Positions 1-11,534 of a stretch of 64,000 bases of DNA are shown here, in pieces (position 1 is the stretch's first letter; the number at the start of each line of letters is the position of its first letter). Below the pieces are notes generated by a model. It was not told the DNA's origin. It saw only the letters and a list, made by a program, of their open reading frames with translations, and made no database searches. Both the position numbers and the translations under genes were made by a program. The DNA is from Lathyrus oleraceus (Eukaryota > Streptophyta > Magnoliopsida > Fabales > Fabaceae), in the NCBI RefSeq assembly GCF_024323335.1, contig NC_066585.1, forward strand, positions 183,910,294 to 183,974,293. The letters run 5' to 3'.

Positions 1-990
1 CTCTAATCTGTCTTATGTTTTGGTTATCCTAACTTGTTTGTTGAGTTTTTGTGAGGGCTCACATGACTTTTGAAGAGATAGCTTGCTTGGTATTCCACTT
101 TATTTGTGGGATACCATTTGGAGATTCATTCTGATTTCTTTGCTGACTTGCTTTCTTTGATGATGCTAGCTTGAGAGATCACCGGGTTTCTTGCTTCTCT
201 AGTTGTTATTACTTCGGGTTTTTATCCGTGTGGTAGATCTCTTGATCCTTTTACATCTTTCCCGCATTTTACCTCCTTATTAGCTGGAAGACCTCAATAG
301 GAGGCAATGTTTTCTTTTGTTTGTTTACTTTTGTGCCTAAAGACCTCCGTGAAGAGGAAATTGACGGATAAAAGGGATTAGTAGTCAATCCCCCGTTATT
401 TAGTGTGTCGTTCTTTATGCTCGCACTATGTGTCGATGCTTCAAAACAAAAGCCCAAGATCTTTTGTCCGGTCAGTCAGTGGAGAGGGTTCCATCTTTCT
501 GAATCCCCACTTTTTGTCATGAGCTCACCCTGTTCAGGGTTAAGAGCTATGAGGTCTTATCCTCATTACCCTTTTGATCTGCTCACCCTGACGGTCAATG
601 TCAGTGGTTAAGAGCCCGTTTGATTACCTTTCCATGGCTTGTTTGTCGAGGTTGATATGACCCCTCTTGACTAAAGCCCTACCCACGTATGTTTGAGCCC
701 CCTCGTTGGCGCGTTTACTTTATGCATGTTTGTTTTGTATGGTGTGATCGTCCCCCCATAGGATTGCTAGGCTTCGTATAGTCTCTCGTTTGCATGTCAA
801 TTAAGGTAGCACGGTTCCTTCGTCTAGGACTTCCTTTTTGCATGAGCATCCCTAAAACACAAACAAACTCATTGATTTTCCTTCTCCTAAGAACACGTTA
901 ACTCATTCTACTACAGGAGAGTAAGTCTCCAAAGGTCGAGCATCCGGTAGATTGCGTAGTAACGTCGTTCACCCAAAAAACACAACCCTT

Positions 991-1187
991 AACCCGTAGT
1001 TAGCCGAACTACGGTTTTCTCTGATTCTCATTCCAGATGAGATACGTAGGCATAAGACGCGATGTCTTAGCGAGCACACTTATCTTTAACCCATAGGTCA
1101 ACCGAGCTACGAAGACTCTAATTCTCATATTCAGATGAGATACGTATGCAGTGGATGCAACATCCGTGCGAGTCATTTCCTTTTGAC
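991..1187 (+). repeat. Tandem duplication of about 97 bp in LTR X
   Basis: Two imperfect copies begin with aacccgtag at 991 and aacccatag at 1088. Each contains CTACG, a TCTCAT/ATGAGA hairpin and a following GATACGTA (1041 and 1139), so the spacing is 97-98 bp. Each copy also carries a second hairpin after this motif with a different stem sequence (1053-1069 and 1153-1165). Confidence 0.8.
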
Positions 1188-1254
1188 CCCTCTTTTAGTA
1201 AATAGTACATTAAATAAACACACACCCTTTAGACAAGAACAACAAGAGTGGATC

Positions 1255-1270
1255 CCGTAGAGTACTACGG
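1255..1270 (+). promoter_or_regulatory. AGTA-loop hairpin in LTR X
   Basis: CCGTAG (1255-1260), AGTA (1261-1264) and CTACGG (1265-1270) form a perfect 6-bp stem with a 4-base loop, 234 nt before the LTR end. The same loop with a different stem sequence occurs at the same distance in the family 1 and family 2 LTRs. The function is unknown; it would lie in the transcribed leader (R/U5). Confidence 0.65.
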
Positions 1271-1416
1271 ATGCGTAGGGGTGCTAATACCTTCCCTTCG
1301 CATAATCGACTCTCGAACCCAAGATTTGGTTGCGAGACCTTGTCTTTTCCTTTCCTTTTTTCCATGGTTTACTTCGAGCGTTTCCTTTCCCTCCTTTTGG
1401 GATAAATAACGCACGG

Positions 1417-1425
1417 TGGCGACTC
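1417..1425 (+). promoter_or_regulatory. Primer-binding-site-like TGGCGACTC inside LTR X
   Basis: TGGCGACTC lies 72 nt before the LTR end, just after an ATAAATAA signal. It is identical to the first nine bases of the real primer binding site of element B (complement of 25427-25443). Equivalent internal copies occur in all Ogre LTRs of the window where the LTR end is visible. Confidence 0.6.
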
Positions 1426-1489
1426 TTCTGTCATGTCTTTCTTCCTCGCCGGTTGTTTTTTCGCATACTATATTTTTTAGGTTGCGACA

Positions 1490-3938
1490 CATGGCATGTC
1501 CATTGGAATGAGTACCAAATGAACCCTCATGGACCTCAGTCATTAACAGGTCTACTTCGTGTCTATCCACGCATCTGAGCAGAACCATGTCAAAATTCCT
1601 CTTATAAAGCACATCGCCATTGAGGTAGAAACTGCCTGACAATCTCCTCAAAGTCTTCCTATCTTTCACAGATGCCCCAGTCGGGTAGATTTGGCTTTGA
1701 AGAAAACACTTGATATCATAATACCATGGCTTATCATCTTGCACCTCCTCTACTGCAAATACATGGGCTGGTCTGTCCAAGCGCATCACAGTGATATTGG
1801 GAACTTCATTCCAAAGATTGACCATAATCATCGAAGCAAGTGTAGCAAGACCATCTGCTATCCGATTCTCATCTCGAGGAATATGATGGAAGTCAACCTC
1901 AGTAAAGAACGTTGAAATCCTCCTCGCGTAATCTCTATATGGGATGAGGCCAGGCTGATTCGTCTCCCATTCACCATTAATCAGATTAACAACAAGGGCC
2001 GAATCACCATAAACATCGAGATGCTTGATCCTAAGATCAATACACTCTTCCAATCCCATTATGCAGGCCTCATACTCAGCCATATTATTCGTGCATTTGA
2101 AAGTTAGCCTTGCTGTAAAAGGGAAATGTGTGCCCTGAGAGGTAATGATCACTTCCCCAATACCATTTCCATATTGATTCACAGCACCATCAAACACTAT
2201 ACTCCATCGGGAACCAGGCTCTAGCCCTTCATCGAGCGTAGGCTCATCACAATCTTTCATTTTCAAATACAGAATCTCCTCATCCGGGAAATCGTACTGA
2301 ACTGACTGATAATCCTCAATTGGTTGATGTGCCAAGTGGTTAGCCAAAATACTACCTTTAATCGCCTTCTGGGCTCGATACTCCATATCATACTCGGATA
2401 GCAACATCTGCCAACGGGCAATCCTCCCAGTTAAAGCAGGCTTCTCAAAGATATACTTGATTGGATCCATTTTGGATATCAACCAAGTCGTATGATTCAA
2501 CATATACTGGCGTAAGCGCTTAGCAGCCCAAGCCAAAGCACATCATGTCTTCTCAAGCATTGAGTATCGAGACTCACAATCAGTGAACCTCTTACTCAGG
2601 TAGTAGATAGGATACTCTTTCTTCCCTGATTCGTCTTGCTGACCAAGGACACAACCCATTGAGTCTTCAAGAACTGTCAGATACATAATCAACGGTCTCC
2701 CTTCCACAGGCAGAGACAGAATCGGAGGCTCAGACAAATACTTTTTAATACTGTCAAAAGCTTTTTGGCAATCCTCGGTCCAACCATGAGACTGATCTTT
2801 TCGGAGGAGCTTGAATATCGGCGCACATGTGGCGATCATGTGGGATATAAATTTGGAAATATAATTCAAGCGACCAAGAAAACCTCGGACTTGCTTCTCA
2901 GTTTTGGGCGCAGGCATCTCTTGTATTGCCTTGACTTTTGCAGGATCAACCTCAATACCTCTTTCGCTGACAATAAAACCCAATAACTTGCCGGAACGGA
3001 CTCCAAATGTACACTTGTTAGGATTCAAACGAAGCTTATACTTCCTCAAGCGCTGAAAAAGCTTCAACAAGTGTTCTACATGTTCAACTTCCGTTCTTGA
3101 GTTTGCGATCATATCATCAACATACACTTCGATCTCCTTGTGCATCATATCATGAAACAAGGTAGTAATAGCTCGTTGATACGTGGCTCCGACGTTCTTC
3201 AAACCGAAGGGCATCACTCGATAACAGAATGTTCCCCAAGGTGTGATGAATGTTGTCTCCTCCATATCCTGGGGTGCCATTTTAATCTGATAATATCCGG
3301 AAAATCCGTCCATAAATGAGAAGACATTGAATTTAGCTGTATTATCTACCAACATATCAATATGTGGTAAAGGGAAATCATCTTTTGGACTAGCTTTATT
3401 CAAGTCGCTATAGTCCACACACATTCAAACTTTTCCATCTTTCTTAGGCATGGGCACAATATTGGCCACCCATTGAGGATATGTAGAAGTCACCAGAAAC
3501 CCCGCATCAATTTGCTTATGAACTTCCTCTTTGATCTTCACTGCCATATCGGGATGAGTTCTTCTGAGCTTCTACTTCGCAGGCGTGCACTCAGGCTTCA
3601 AAGGTAAGAAATATTGCACAATATCTGTATCCAAACCAGGCATGTCTTCATATGACCAGGCAAAGACATCAACATACTCTCGTAGCAACTCATTCAACCC
3701 CTTCTTAACAGACTCTTCCAGGAGTGCCCCAATCTTCACTTCTCGCACACAATCTTCAGACCCCAAGTTGACTGTTTCCAGATTCTCAAGATTCGGCTGA
3801 ATGACCTTCTCTTCATGCTCAAGTAGACGGGTAATCTCGTTAGGAATCTCTTCAACATCATCTTCTTCCGCCTCAAATACAGGGAATTCAAAGTTGGGAG
3901 ATGGTGTTGGATCATTATGTTCAATGGGTTTGATCATC
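1490..3938 (-). pseudogene. Element A pol exon 2: RT, RNase H, aRNH, truncated integrase
   Basis: Reading starts at the exon after the intron (MIKPIEHND, 3937) and stays in one frame to the X junction. Domains in order: a linker; RT with VDYSDLNKA, MPFGLKN and YVDD (3113-3124); the classical RNase H (YLSKRFTDCE region); the archaeal-type second RNase H with its acidic positions in FDGA, AEYEA and YGDS; then the integrase N-terminal region with the HEGSFGTHSNGH motif. Three in-frame stops (3572-3574, 3425-3427, 2543-2545) and the loss of the integrase core show it is dead. The stops are consistent with C-to-T decay of methylated DNA. The frame runs on past 1490 into LTR X to 1265, which is a chance fusion. 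Known role: RT copies element RNA and integrase inserts the cDNA. Confidence 0.92.
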
Positions 3939-4189
3939 CTGCATAATGATTTTGGATATAAAAGATTTTAGAATTCAAACAAGGCAAATCATTATGCAGA
4001 TGAAAAGATTGATTTTATTCTTATTTTTAGGGTTTTATGTGATCACCAATTTCATGCAAAAAGCAAAAAGGGAAAATAATTGGAAAAACAAACATTTAAC
4101 ATGAAAATATCATTGTATTTATGCGCCACCAATGTCATCACTTCTCCTTTTGGCATGGGAGAAGGGTTTTCAAACACAATGAACATTAC
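3939..4189 (-). other. Ogre intron of element A (251 bp)
   Basis: On the - strand the protease frame ends ...AAG TAA, with GT at 4189-4188. The next frame begins after TTATGCAG, with AG at 3940-3939. Removing GT...AG joins AA to G and gives NKSK followed by MIKP, exactly in frame and without the stop. Spliced introns at this position are an established feature of legume Ogre elements. Element B has the same sites (19224-19487). No other coding content is visible in this gap. Confidence 0.88.
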
Positions 4190-5832
4190 TTTGACTTATT
4201 GATAACTGTTGGAATATCAACAGTGACCCAATTATTGCAGATCCCTCTAGGGATGATGAAGTTTCCAGACTCCTCTTCATCCTCTTCCAGAATGGCAGCA
4301 GCCTCTTCATCTTGACCAGTGTGGATGAATCCACCACTCTTGAACAACCCTTGCTTGTTGAAGACACCAGAAGAGTAACCTATGCCAGCTCGGGATTTGT
4401 TGTCTTCCAACTTGATCATTTGCCCTAATCCGGTAGTTGCACCATGCTCAATGGCCAACTTTGCATCTTTATAGGAAGCAAATGAAGAAGTTCCCTTCTT
4501 AATAGGTTCAGCAATAGATAAAGCTTGGAACGGGGTTCCAACTTCATCCTCAACATCTATATAAGAGAAGGAAGACAAATGGCTAACCAAGAGAGCCTTT
4601 TCTCCCCCTACCACCACCAACTTCTTGTTTTTCACAAACTTCAGTTTCTGGTGTAGGGTGGATGTCACGGCGCCTGCCTCGTGAATCCATGGTCTGCCTA
4701 AAAGACAGCTATACGATGGGTGAATGTCCATAACTTGGAAGGTAATCTGGAAATCACTTGGTCCGATTTTGACTGGGAGATCAACCTCTCCAATCAGAGT
4801 TTTATGCGACCCATCGAAAGCCTTCACAACTACTCCACTCTGCCTCATGGGAGGCCCCTGATATGATAACTTTGCAAGAGTGGACTTTGGCAATACATTC
4901 AATGATGACCCAGTGTCCACCAGCACATTGGACATGGCGTCATCTTTGCAACTCATAGATATGTGTAATGCCAAGTTGTGGTCTCTTCCCTCCTCGGGGA
5001 GATCAACATCACAAAAGCTCAAATTGTTACAAGCGGTAATGTTTGCAACAATACTGTCGAATTGTTCAATTGTGATGTCGTGATCTACATACACAAAATC
5101 CAACACCTTCTGCAGAGCTTCTCGGTGTGGTTCTGAATTCATCAGCAATGATAGTACATAAATTTTGGATGGCGTCTGTAGAAGTTGATCTACCACGCTG
5201 TACTCACTTCTCTTGATGAGCCTCAACATCTCATCACAATCTTCTTTTGAATTGCCACTTGGGCCAACAGATACAAAAGTTTTCAACGTAGAGGCAGGTT
5301 TAGCAACAAGTGCCGGATTCGGAGCATTCATAGCATTCCCAATCGGGCGTTCAACATAATCAGAGGTATCATTCCTTCGAGCATCAGCTTGCGGCTTTGG
5401 AGGAGCCGAGAAAACACGACCGCTGCGGGTCAAGCCGCTGACGTCGGCGATATTAACAATAGATGAAGAGGGCAAGTGAACCTCTTTCCCTTTCTCCAAT
5501 GCTACAGCGTTGTAGCGATAGGGGACCACCTTCTCAGAAGAATACTGTACAGGGCCGACTGGCTTAATGGTCAAAGCAGGAGAAGCCTTCTGCTTGCTAC
5601 CATCATACTTAATGATAACAGGCTCGGGTATTCGGAATACTGGAGAAATAACGTTGACCTCATCAGCATCTTCGTCAACATTTCTATTTTGAAGGATCTC
5701 AATGACTCCCTCATCCAGCATTTCTTGAACATCTTTGCGCACCTGGCGACAACCTCTCTGATTAACAGAACAGACTCGACATCTATCGTGGTCAAGCTCA
5801 TAATGACTATAATCACACAGAAAATGATGCAT
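4190..5832 (-). pseudogene. Element A protease region (exon 1, second half)
   Basis: An uninterrupted reading frame of 547 codons up to the intron donor. The aspartic protease active site VLVDTGSS is at residues 304-311 (DTG at 4909-4917), followed by the flap-like region and the LLGRPWIH motif typical of retroviral-type aspartic proteases. The frame is shared with the end of gag upstream (5893-6171), which ends in a stop at 5893-5895; there are 20 more codons between that stop and this segment. The last residues (NKSK) are continued by exon 2 after splicing. This is the best preserved gag-pro segment in the window. It would act by cleaving the Gag-Pol polyprotein inside virus-like particles. 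Confidence 0.9.
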
Positions 5833-7614
5833 CTCGACCAGAGATTGTCGAATATGACTGACGTATTTGACTTCGTACTTGCCAGGGCAGCCCTAGACCA
5901 TGTTGACAGATTTCCCATGCTCGGGTAACGGGTTCTTCTTCACGTTAGGACTTACGTCCTCAAAACACAGAATGCCACACCTCACAAGGTCTTGAACCTT
6001 GGTCTTCAAAGGGTAGCAATTCTCCACATCGTGGCCGGGAGCACCAGAATGATAAACACAATGAAGCTCAGGCTTGTACCACCACTGAGGGTTAGTAGGT
6101 ATAGCCGCTGGGTCTCGTGGTGTAATCAACTTCCTCTCTATCAAAGAGGGATATAATTCTGTATACATCATCGGAATAGGATCGAAGGTGACCTTTTCCC
6201 TCTCTTACTTGTGCTGGTTTGATTACTGTTTCGAGGCTGGTAGGCCTGCTATTGAGGACGATGCTGTTGTTGTTGATATTGCGGATGTTGTTGCTGATTA
6301 TTATGATGTTGAAATTGCTGATTATCTCTGAAGACAGGTGCTATATGAGCCACCTGGTGCTGATTACCGGCAGGACGCGTGGTCTTCCTCCTCACAGAGG
6401 GTCTTCTTGGTTTAACATGGGAGGTTACAACATGTGTCTCACCATTTTTCTTCTTCCCAAACGTCCCATACCGTTTGGTAGAAGAGCCTTCTTCTCTGGT
6501 CAAACGCCCTTCCCTGACCCCCTCTTCCAGTCGCATCCCCATGTTCACCATCTCGGTGAAGTCAGAAGGAGCGTTGGAAGTCATCCGCTCGTAATAAGAA
6601 TAACTCAAGGTCTTTAAAAAGATCTTGGTCATTCTCTTCCAGTGGGGGCACTATCTGTGCTGCTAACTCTCGCCACCTCTGGACGTACTCTTTGAATGTT
6701 TCCTTGTCCTTCTGGGACATGACCTTCAATTGATCCATATCGGGAGCCATATCAACATTGTATTTGTACTGCTTGACGAAGGCCTCGCCAAGGTCGTTGA
6801 AGGATCGGATGTTCGCACTGTCCAAGCCCATATACCAACGCAGGGCAGCACCGGACAAACTGTCCTGCAAGTAGTGGATGAGCAATTTGTCGTTGTCAGT
6901 CTGAGTCGACTTTTTCCTTGCATACATGACCAGGTGGCTGAGAGGGCAAGTATTTCCCTTGTATTTTTCAAAGTCAGGGACCTTGAACTTCATAGGGATC
7001 TTCACATTAGAAACCAAGCAGAGCTCAGCAGCAGACTTGCCAAAAAGATCCTTTCCTCTGAGAGTTTTCAATTCCTTGCGGAGTTCAAGGAACTGATCGT
7101 TCATAGCGTCCATCTTCTCATAGACATCCGGGCCCTCAGACGGCTCAGAATGATAGATGGTGTCGTCTACTCTGGGCATAGTATGCACGACAGGAGGAGG
7201 AATAACAAGGACCAGGCTAGATGCCGGCAGAGAAGCAAAAGTAGGTGCATGCCCCCCAGGCATGAAATTAAGAGGCATCCCCCATGGGAATCCGGCTGGC
7301 ATGGCCGTTGGAGCAAAGTGTGCGCTGGCCGCAAGCACAGTTGAAGAGACGATATCAGAGATGACTGTCCTCTGGGGAGGAGTTGAAGGCGTCAGAGAAG
7401 ACTGGCTCTGGGCAGCCATGAATGACTCTATCAGGGCAGTCAGTCTGGCTACTTCTTCTTTCAGCTCTCGGTTCTCTTGTTCCAAATTATCCATCAGTCT
7501 CGATTTGTTGGCTCTGGTATAGTATCGGTGAGTCAGCTTGTCTTTAAAATAAATGAAGAACACAAAGTTAGACCATAGAACAAGAAGCCTGGAGCAAAAC
7601 CTGCTTATGCACAT
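5833..7614 (-). pseudogene. Element A gag
   Basis: The start is taken at the ATG at 7614 (MCISRFCSR), which is conserved in B at 22866; a second ATG (MDNLEQENRE) lies 40 codons on. The N-terminal part has a short coiled coil (LEQENRELKEEVARL), then a proline-rich linker, then the retrotransposon Gag core (FKVPDFEKYKG to WRELAAQI). A Q/H-rich stretch and a zinc-knuckle-like C-x2-H-x5-H-x4-C motif (CVYHSGAPGHDVENC) follow. Breaks: a frameshift near 6640 (short deletion compared with B), a stop at 6249-6251, a further shift between 6250 and 6171, and a stop at 5893-5895. Gag forms the particle that packages element RNA. Confidence 0.9.
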
Positions 7615-7824
7615 GATGCATGGAATGCTTGTGCATATGATTTGTTTTTATTTATCAGAGGAACTTTTAGAGTTCTATTTGCAAATATTGTAAATATTAA
7701 ACATTTATCACATCTGGAAATACAATATCAATAATATCTGGAAAATACTTTTACACCAAAGAAGTAAAACATTGGTAACCAAATATAATACAAGATAAAA
7801 GGAAAATGAACATCCTATGGATCC

Positions 7825-8149
7825 CTAGAAACAATCATCTAAAGCTCGAGAGACTGGAAGATAAGAAACACAAAGCCTCTTCACCTCCTCCTCATAGGCT
7901 GCTTCCATATCTGCCTTCTCCTTGGCGAGTCGATCGTACTTCCTCTTCCAAAATTTGGAAGACTGAGGAAGTAGAGAACTCCATGCATCACCAGGATCAT
8001 CAATAACCTGATGCTCGAGAAACTCAATCAAAGCATCCTTCTCCTCGATCTGCTGAAGCAACTCCTCTCGTTCACGGATCCAAGCACGTGAATGGTCTTC
8101 GTCTCTCCACTCCTCTACTCCTTGGTCAGGGAGGGTTGAAGGCCCACTT
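7825..8149 (-). pseudogene. Element A ORF1, C-terminal remnant
   Basis: About 108 codons match the C-terminus of B ORF1 (STLPDQGVEE to the stop after RALDDCF). It is mostly charged coiled coil (EREELLQQIEEKDALIEFLE). Upstream, the reading continues into the primer-binding-site remnant and LTR, because some 2 kb holding the rest of ORF1 and the leader has been deleted; a few junction bases match neither parent. The role of ORF1 in Ogre is unknown. The 210 bp between it and gag shows no feature. Confidence 0.85.
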
Positions 8150-8158
8150 GAGTCGCCA
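8150..8158 (-). promoter_or_regulatory. Truncated primer binding site of element A
   Basis: TGGCGACTC on the - strand, six bases after the LTR end, as in B. The remaining bases of the site (TGCTGGGG in B) are missing because the internal deletion begins here, so priming of this copy would be impaired. Confidence 0.8.
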
Positions 8159-8378
8159 CTTTTCTGTAGCGGGGTATTCGTTACCATTAGAGATATTGAC
8201 TAAATCCAAGGTAAACCATACAAGTCAAGTCGCCACCGCACTTCTATTTATCGAAAGGAATGGTTAGAAAGCGAACAAAAACCTAAAAGTTTTATCGAAT
8301 CAAAAACTAGTAAAAATGTCAGAGATCGGGGTAAGGTGGTTGGTTATGCAATGGGAAGGTTTTAAGCACCCAAAACAT

Positions 8379-8394
8379 CCTAGGTACTCCTAGG
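8379..8394 (-). promoter_or_regulatory. AGTA-loop hairpin in family 1 LTR
   Basis: Read on the - strand: CCTAGG, AGTA, CCTAGG; the two arms pair perfectly. It lies 229 nt before the LTR end. Copies: 25663-25678 (B), 41991-42006 (F), 55195-55210 (G, with the stem changed on both sides to CCTTAG/CTAAGG) and 60355-60370 (H). Confidence 0.65.
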
Positions 8395-8506
8395 GAGCCC
8401 TTTTCATACTTATTGTAAGGTTGGTATTTTGTGAAAAATTGTTTGTGCAAACATGATTGAAGAGGTGAGAAGAGAATATACAAGTTCATTTATATTTTAT
8501 GTTTGG

Positions 8507-8576
8507 ATGGATAAACCCATTGCCTACGTACCATCTTAAAAAAAGATTAGGATCAAAACCTCGTAGTTCAGGGTAA
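8507..8576 (-). promoter_or_regulatory. Candidate folded leader module CTACG...CGTAGGCA
   Basis: On the - strand CTACG (8576-8572) can pair with CGTAG (8528-8524), enclosing an inner ATCTT/AAGAT hairpin (8547-8543 with 8537-8533). A second small hairpin ATGG/CCAT follows (8520-8517 with 8510-8507). The same order with different stem sequences is seen in X and family 2. No function can be assigned from sequence alone. Confidence 0.5.
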
Positions 8577-11525
8577 AAAATCTCAAAAATGAGTTGGTGA
8601 ATTAGTTGGTCCAAAAGCCTTAAGGTCTTTCGTTATCCAAGGGAGAAAACTCAACCTAAAAACCACAAATCCACCATGTGAGGATAGCTTCAACATTCTA
8701 GTGAGGGGTTAACCCTATAATAAGCATGGAAGACTCATTGTCCATCACTAAGGATATAGGTGAGTATTATATCTACCTCAAGGAGAACTCAAACCTAATA
8801 GCTAATGGTTATGAAAAGTTTTAATAAGAGGGTGGCCATTGAAACCACAAAAGTATTTGAATGAGTTATATTTACCAATGAAAAGTATGTACAAAATATG
8901 GTCAAAGTTGACTTAGAAGTTCAATTCAAAATAAGTGTTATGAAAAGAAAGTTTGAAAATCAAAAGCATAAGGCTTATATTTCTAATGTTTGAAAAGAAG
9001 TGTTAAATGTTTGCACAAAGAGTTTTTGGCTTGGGTTAGAGTGGAGGGAATAAGAAGAATGGCTAAGGTCCTAATCATACAAGAGATAAGGGATAAGAAA
9101 CAAAACCATAAATGGAGTTCCTCTCTTGAGATCATATTGATGATCCAAGTTTCTCCCATCCTTTGGAATATGCAAGCAAAATGATAGTAAGCTCAAACAA
9201 TCAACACAATCAAACAAGCTCCTTAGGAGATCCCCAATGTATCTTGTATCTTTCACTTTGGATGAACATGGCAATGGTTCTTCAATTTGATCTCTCATGG
9301 AATTCCCTAGCACTAAAGCACACACATCAAAAGTTCCATGAAGTAAATCAAGAATGGACAAGAGTGGGTTTAGAGATTTTGTCCTTCTAATCCATCTTCA
9401 ACATTTATAGCATTCTAAAGGCCCAAATGCCTAGTTGCTCTTTGACTCCAAATTCGTATAGGGAAACTCCTAAGATCTAAGTCCAATTGTCCATTTCTTA
9501 CATTTGGTCCACAACAATCAAAACAAAACACAAGCACACAAAAATATATACACAATTATGTGCTCAAGTGAGCAAAAGGCAAATTGCATTAACATAAACA
9601 TGTGCTCAAATGAGCAAAGGAAAAATCAAATGAATAATATGTACAAGAATAGTAAATTGCATAAAGTAAAGAGCAAAAAGTAAATGTTAATAGTTAATGA
9701 TTAGTGTTAGTAGTTAGTGTGGCATAAGGCAAATTTAGCGCTATGTTAAGCAATCGTAATTGGACTTATGTAGAAGTCACAACTACCTGCGGCCGGTCAA
9801 TAATAATGTAGGCAACAACACAAGTTAGAGGTCTTGATTAGTGAATCAAACTCCAACAACTTGCCATGCCAAAAAGAAGGATGAGAAATGATCTTGTATT
9901 GGTTTAAGTCCTTTGCATGATTTAGAAAGCAATCTATCCTTAATGCAAAGCCATTCACTTGATCATTTGATCAAGATGAAATAGATTTGAATCAAGGAAG
10001 ATTAAACCTCCCTAATCAATGCTAACTATCAACCTTTAACTCATTGATCAAAAAGAAAAGAAGAAGAAGAAGAAGAAGATGAATAATGGAAATGAAGAAA
10101 TAAATTGCATTAAATGAAATGGAATGTACCAATCAACAAATGTTGACCAAAAATAGGGAAGATCAAGGTCAAACAATAGAAAACAGAAGTAAGATGAAGT
10201 TTGGAAGTCAAGAAATAAACAAAATATTTTTGGCATTTTTAATATTTGAAAATAAACTTGAATTAAAATATTAAAGAAAGGTCAAACTTCAAATCAACTT
10301 TGAAAAGTCCAAGTGTATTATCCCAAGTTCAACAAGGTCAAACAAAGTTTAACAAAAAATTTCAGCATTTTTAAAAGTCAGAAACTATTTTTAAGCAATT
10401 AAAAATGAATAAAAAATAACCTAATTGAACTAAAATCTCAAATAAATCTCAAATCAATTAATAAATTGATGAGAATATTTTTCATAGATCTATCATCATT
10501 CAAAGAGGTTGAGAAAATATTTTTATATTTTTTGAATAATAAAAACTATTTAAAATGAATTAAAAATAACCAGAAAATAGAAAATTACTAAAAAATAGCA
10601 AATGATAAAATAAAAAATTTTAAAAATCATATTTAGAAACTAGAAATTAAAAGAGAAATAATGCAATTGGTCCCATAATTTTTGGACCAATAATAAAAGA
10701 GTTATGGATTTTAGAAAATGAAATGGAATTAAAAAATAAAATGGAAATAAAATCAGAATTAAAATAAATGGAAAAGCGTGAGCCCTTGGATCTGAGCTCA
10801 TTAATTGAGTTGGCAGATCCAAGCATCCAGAAGCGCGCGTCCAATGTGTTCCAAGGTCAATGCAACCACACGCTACTTAATAAAAAGTCATAACAATGAG
10901 AGGCCTGGATCTAATCTGGAAACGCACATGGACGGTCCTGATCTGATCTGGAGACCAGACGGTGGCCAGTGCCACCGTCTTCTCCGGCTAGCTCCGGCGA
11001 AGGCCAAAATTTACAGGTAAAAAAATGTTAACTAAAATGCACGATCTAGGCACCATTCGAAAGGTGGAGTGATGTACATCACTCCTATGCCACTCAATTC
11101 CACTCTAGATTCCTATTAAGAGAGAAATCAGAGATGGCACTTTGGTGGTGTTCAACTGAACTTGCTCGATTCCAACAATTAAGCACACAATAATGATGCC
11201 TTTATAGAGAGGACTTCAGACAACACAAGATCAAGGCAAATGGAGCAATGTATGATGAGATTCGAAGAAAAATTCAGTTGAGCAAAACCTTTGGATTGTG
11301 AAGAATTGAGTCACTCTCTTTGGTTCCTTTTGCAAACAGAAGATTCAATGGATCAAATGAAGAAGGTCTAGGAACTTTAGATCTTAAAAATCAACCAATG
11401 CAATTGAATTTCAGATCTGAAATTTTTAGAGAAAAATGAAGTTTGTTCCTTCGGTATGGGTGGGGATTCAATTCAGCAGGGATTTAGGCGCCATTAGGTT
11501 GAAGAATTGAAGAGCTAAGGCATGG

Positions 11526-11534
11526 TATTTATAG
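11526..11534 (-). promoter_or_regulatory. LTR TATA box
   Basis: CTATAAATA on the - strand, 1523 bp from the LTR start. The equivalent box is 1511-1523 bp from the start in every LTR whose start can be seen. A GGCGCC (11487-11492) lies about 35-40 bp downstream, near the expected transcription start. Confidence 0.75.

Larger units (their letters stand above)
1..1489 (+). repeat. 3' part of an LTR, element X (third family)
   Basis: This stretch has no credible gene. It ends in gttgcgaca at 1489, and at 1490 the integrase sequence of element A resumes, matching 16950 onward of element B. Its last 500 bases carry the same ordered motifs as the two Ogre LTR families: ACTACG...TACGTAGGCA, an AGTA-loop hairpin, GGTGCTAATACCTTCCC, an ATAAATAA signal and TGGCGACTC. 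I read it as the end of a + strand LTR from a related Ty3/gypsy (Tat-like) element inserted into A. The first five bases after it (catgg, 1490-1494) would be the target duplication; the partner copy is outside the window. The start of this LTR is also outside, so its length is unknown. Boundary well supported, lineage less so. Confidence 0.75.

Noticed and set aside
3113..4917. Endogenous pararetrovirus (caulimovirid) origin
   Set aside because: An integrase follows RT/RNase H, LTRs, an Arg-tRNA primer site and a polypurine tract are present, and no movement protein is seen; this is a Ty3/gypsy element.
10056..10079. (GAA)n run in family 1 LTRs as a regulatory element
   Set aside because: Copy number varies between LTRs (also near 27366 and 43696); a microsatellite is sufficient.
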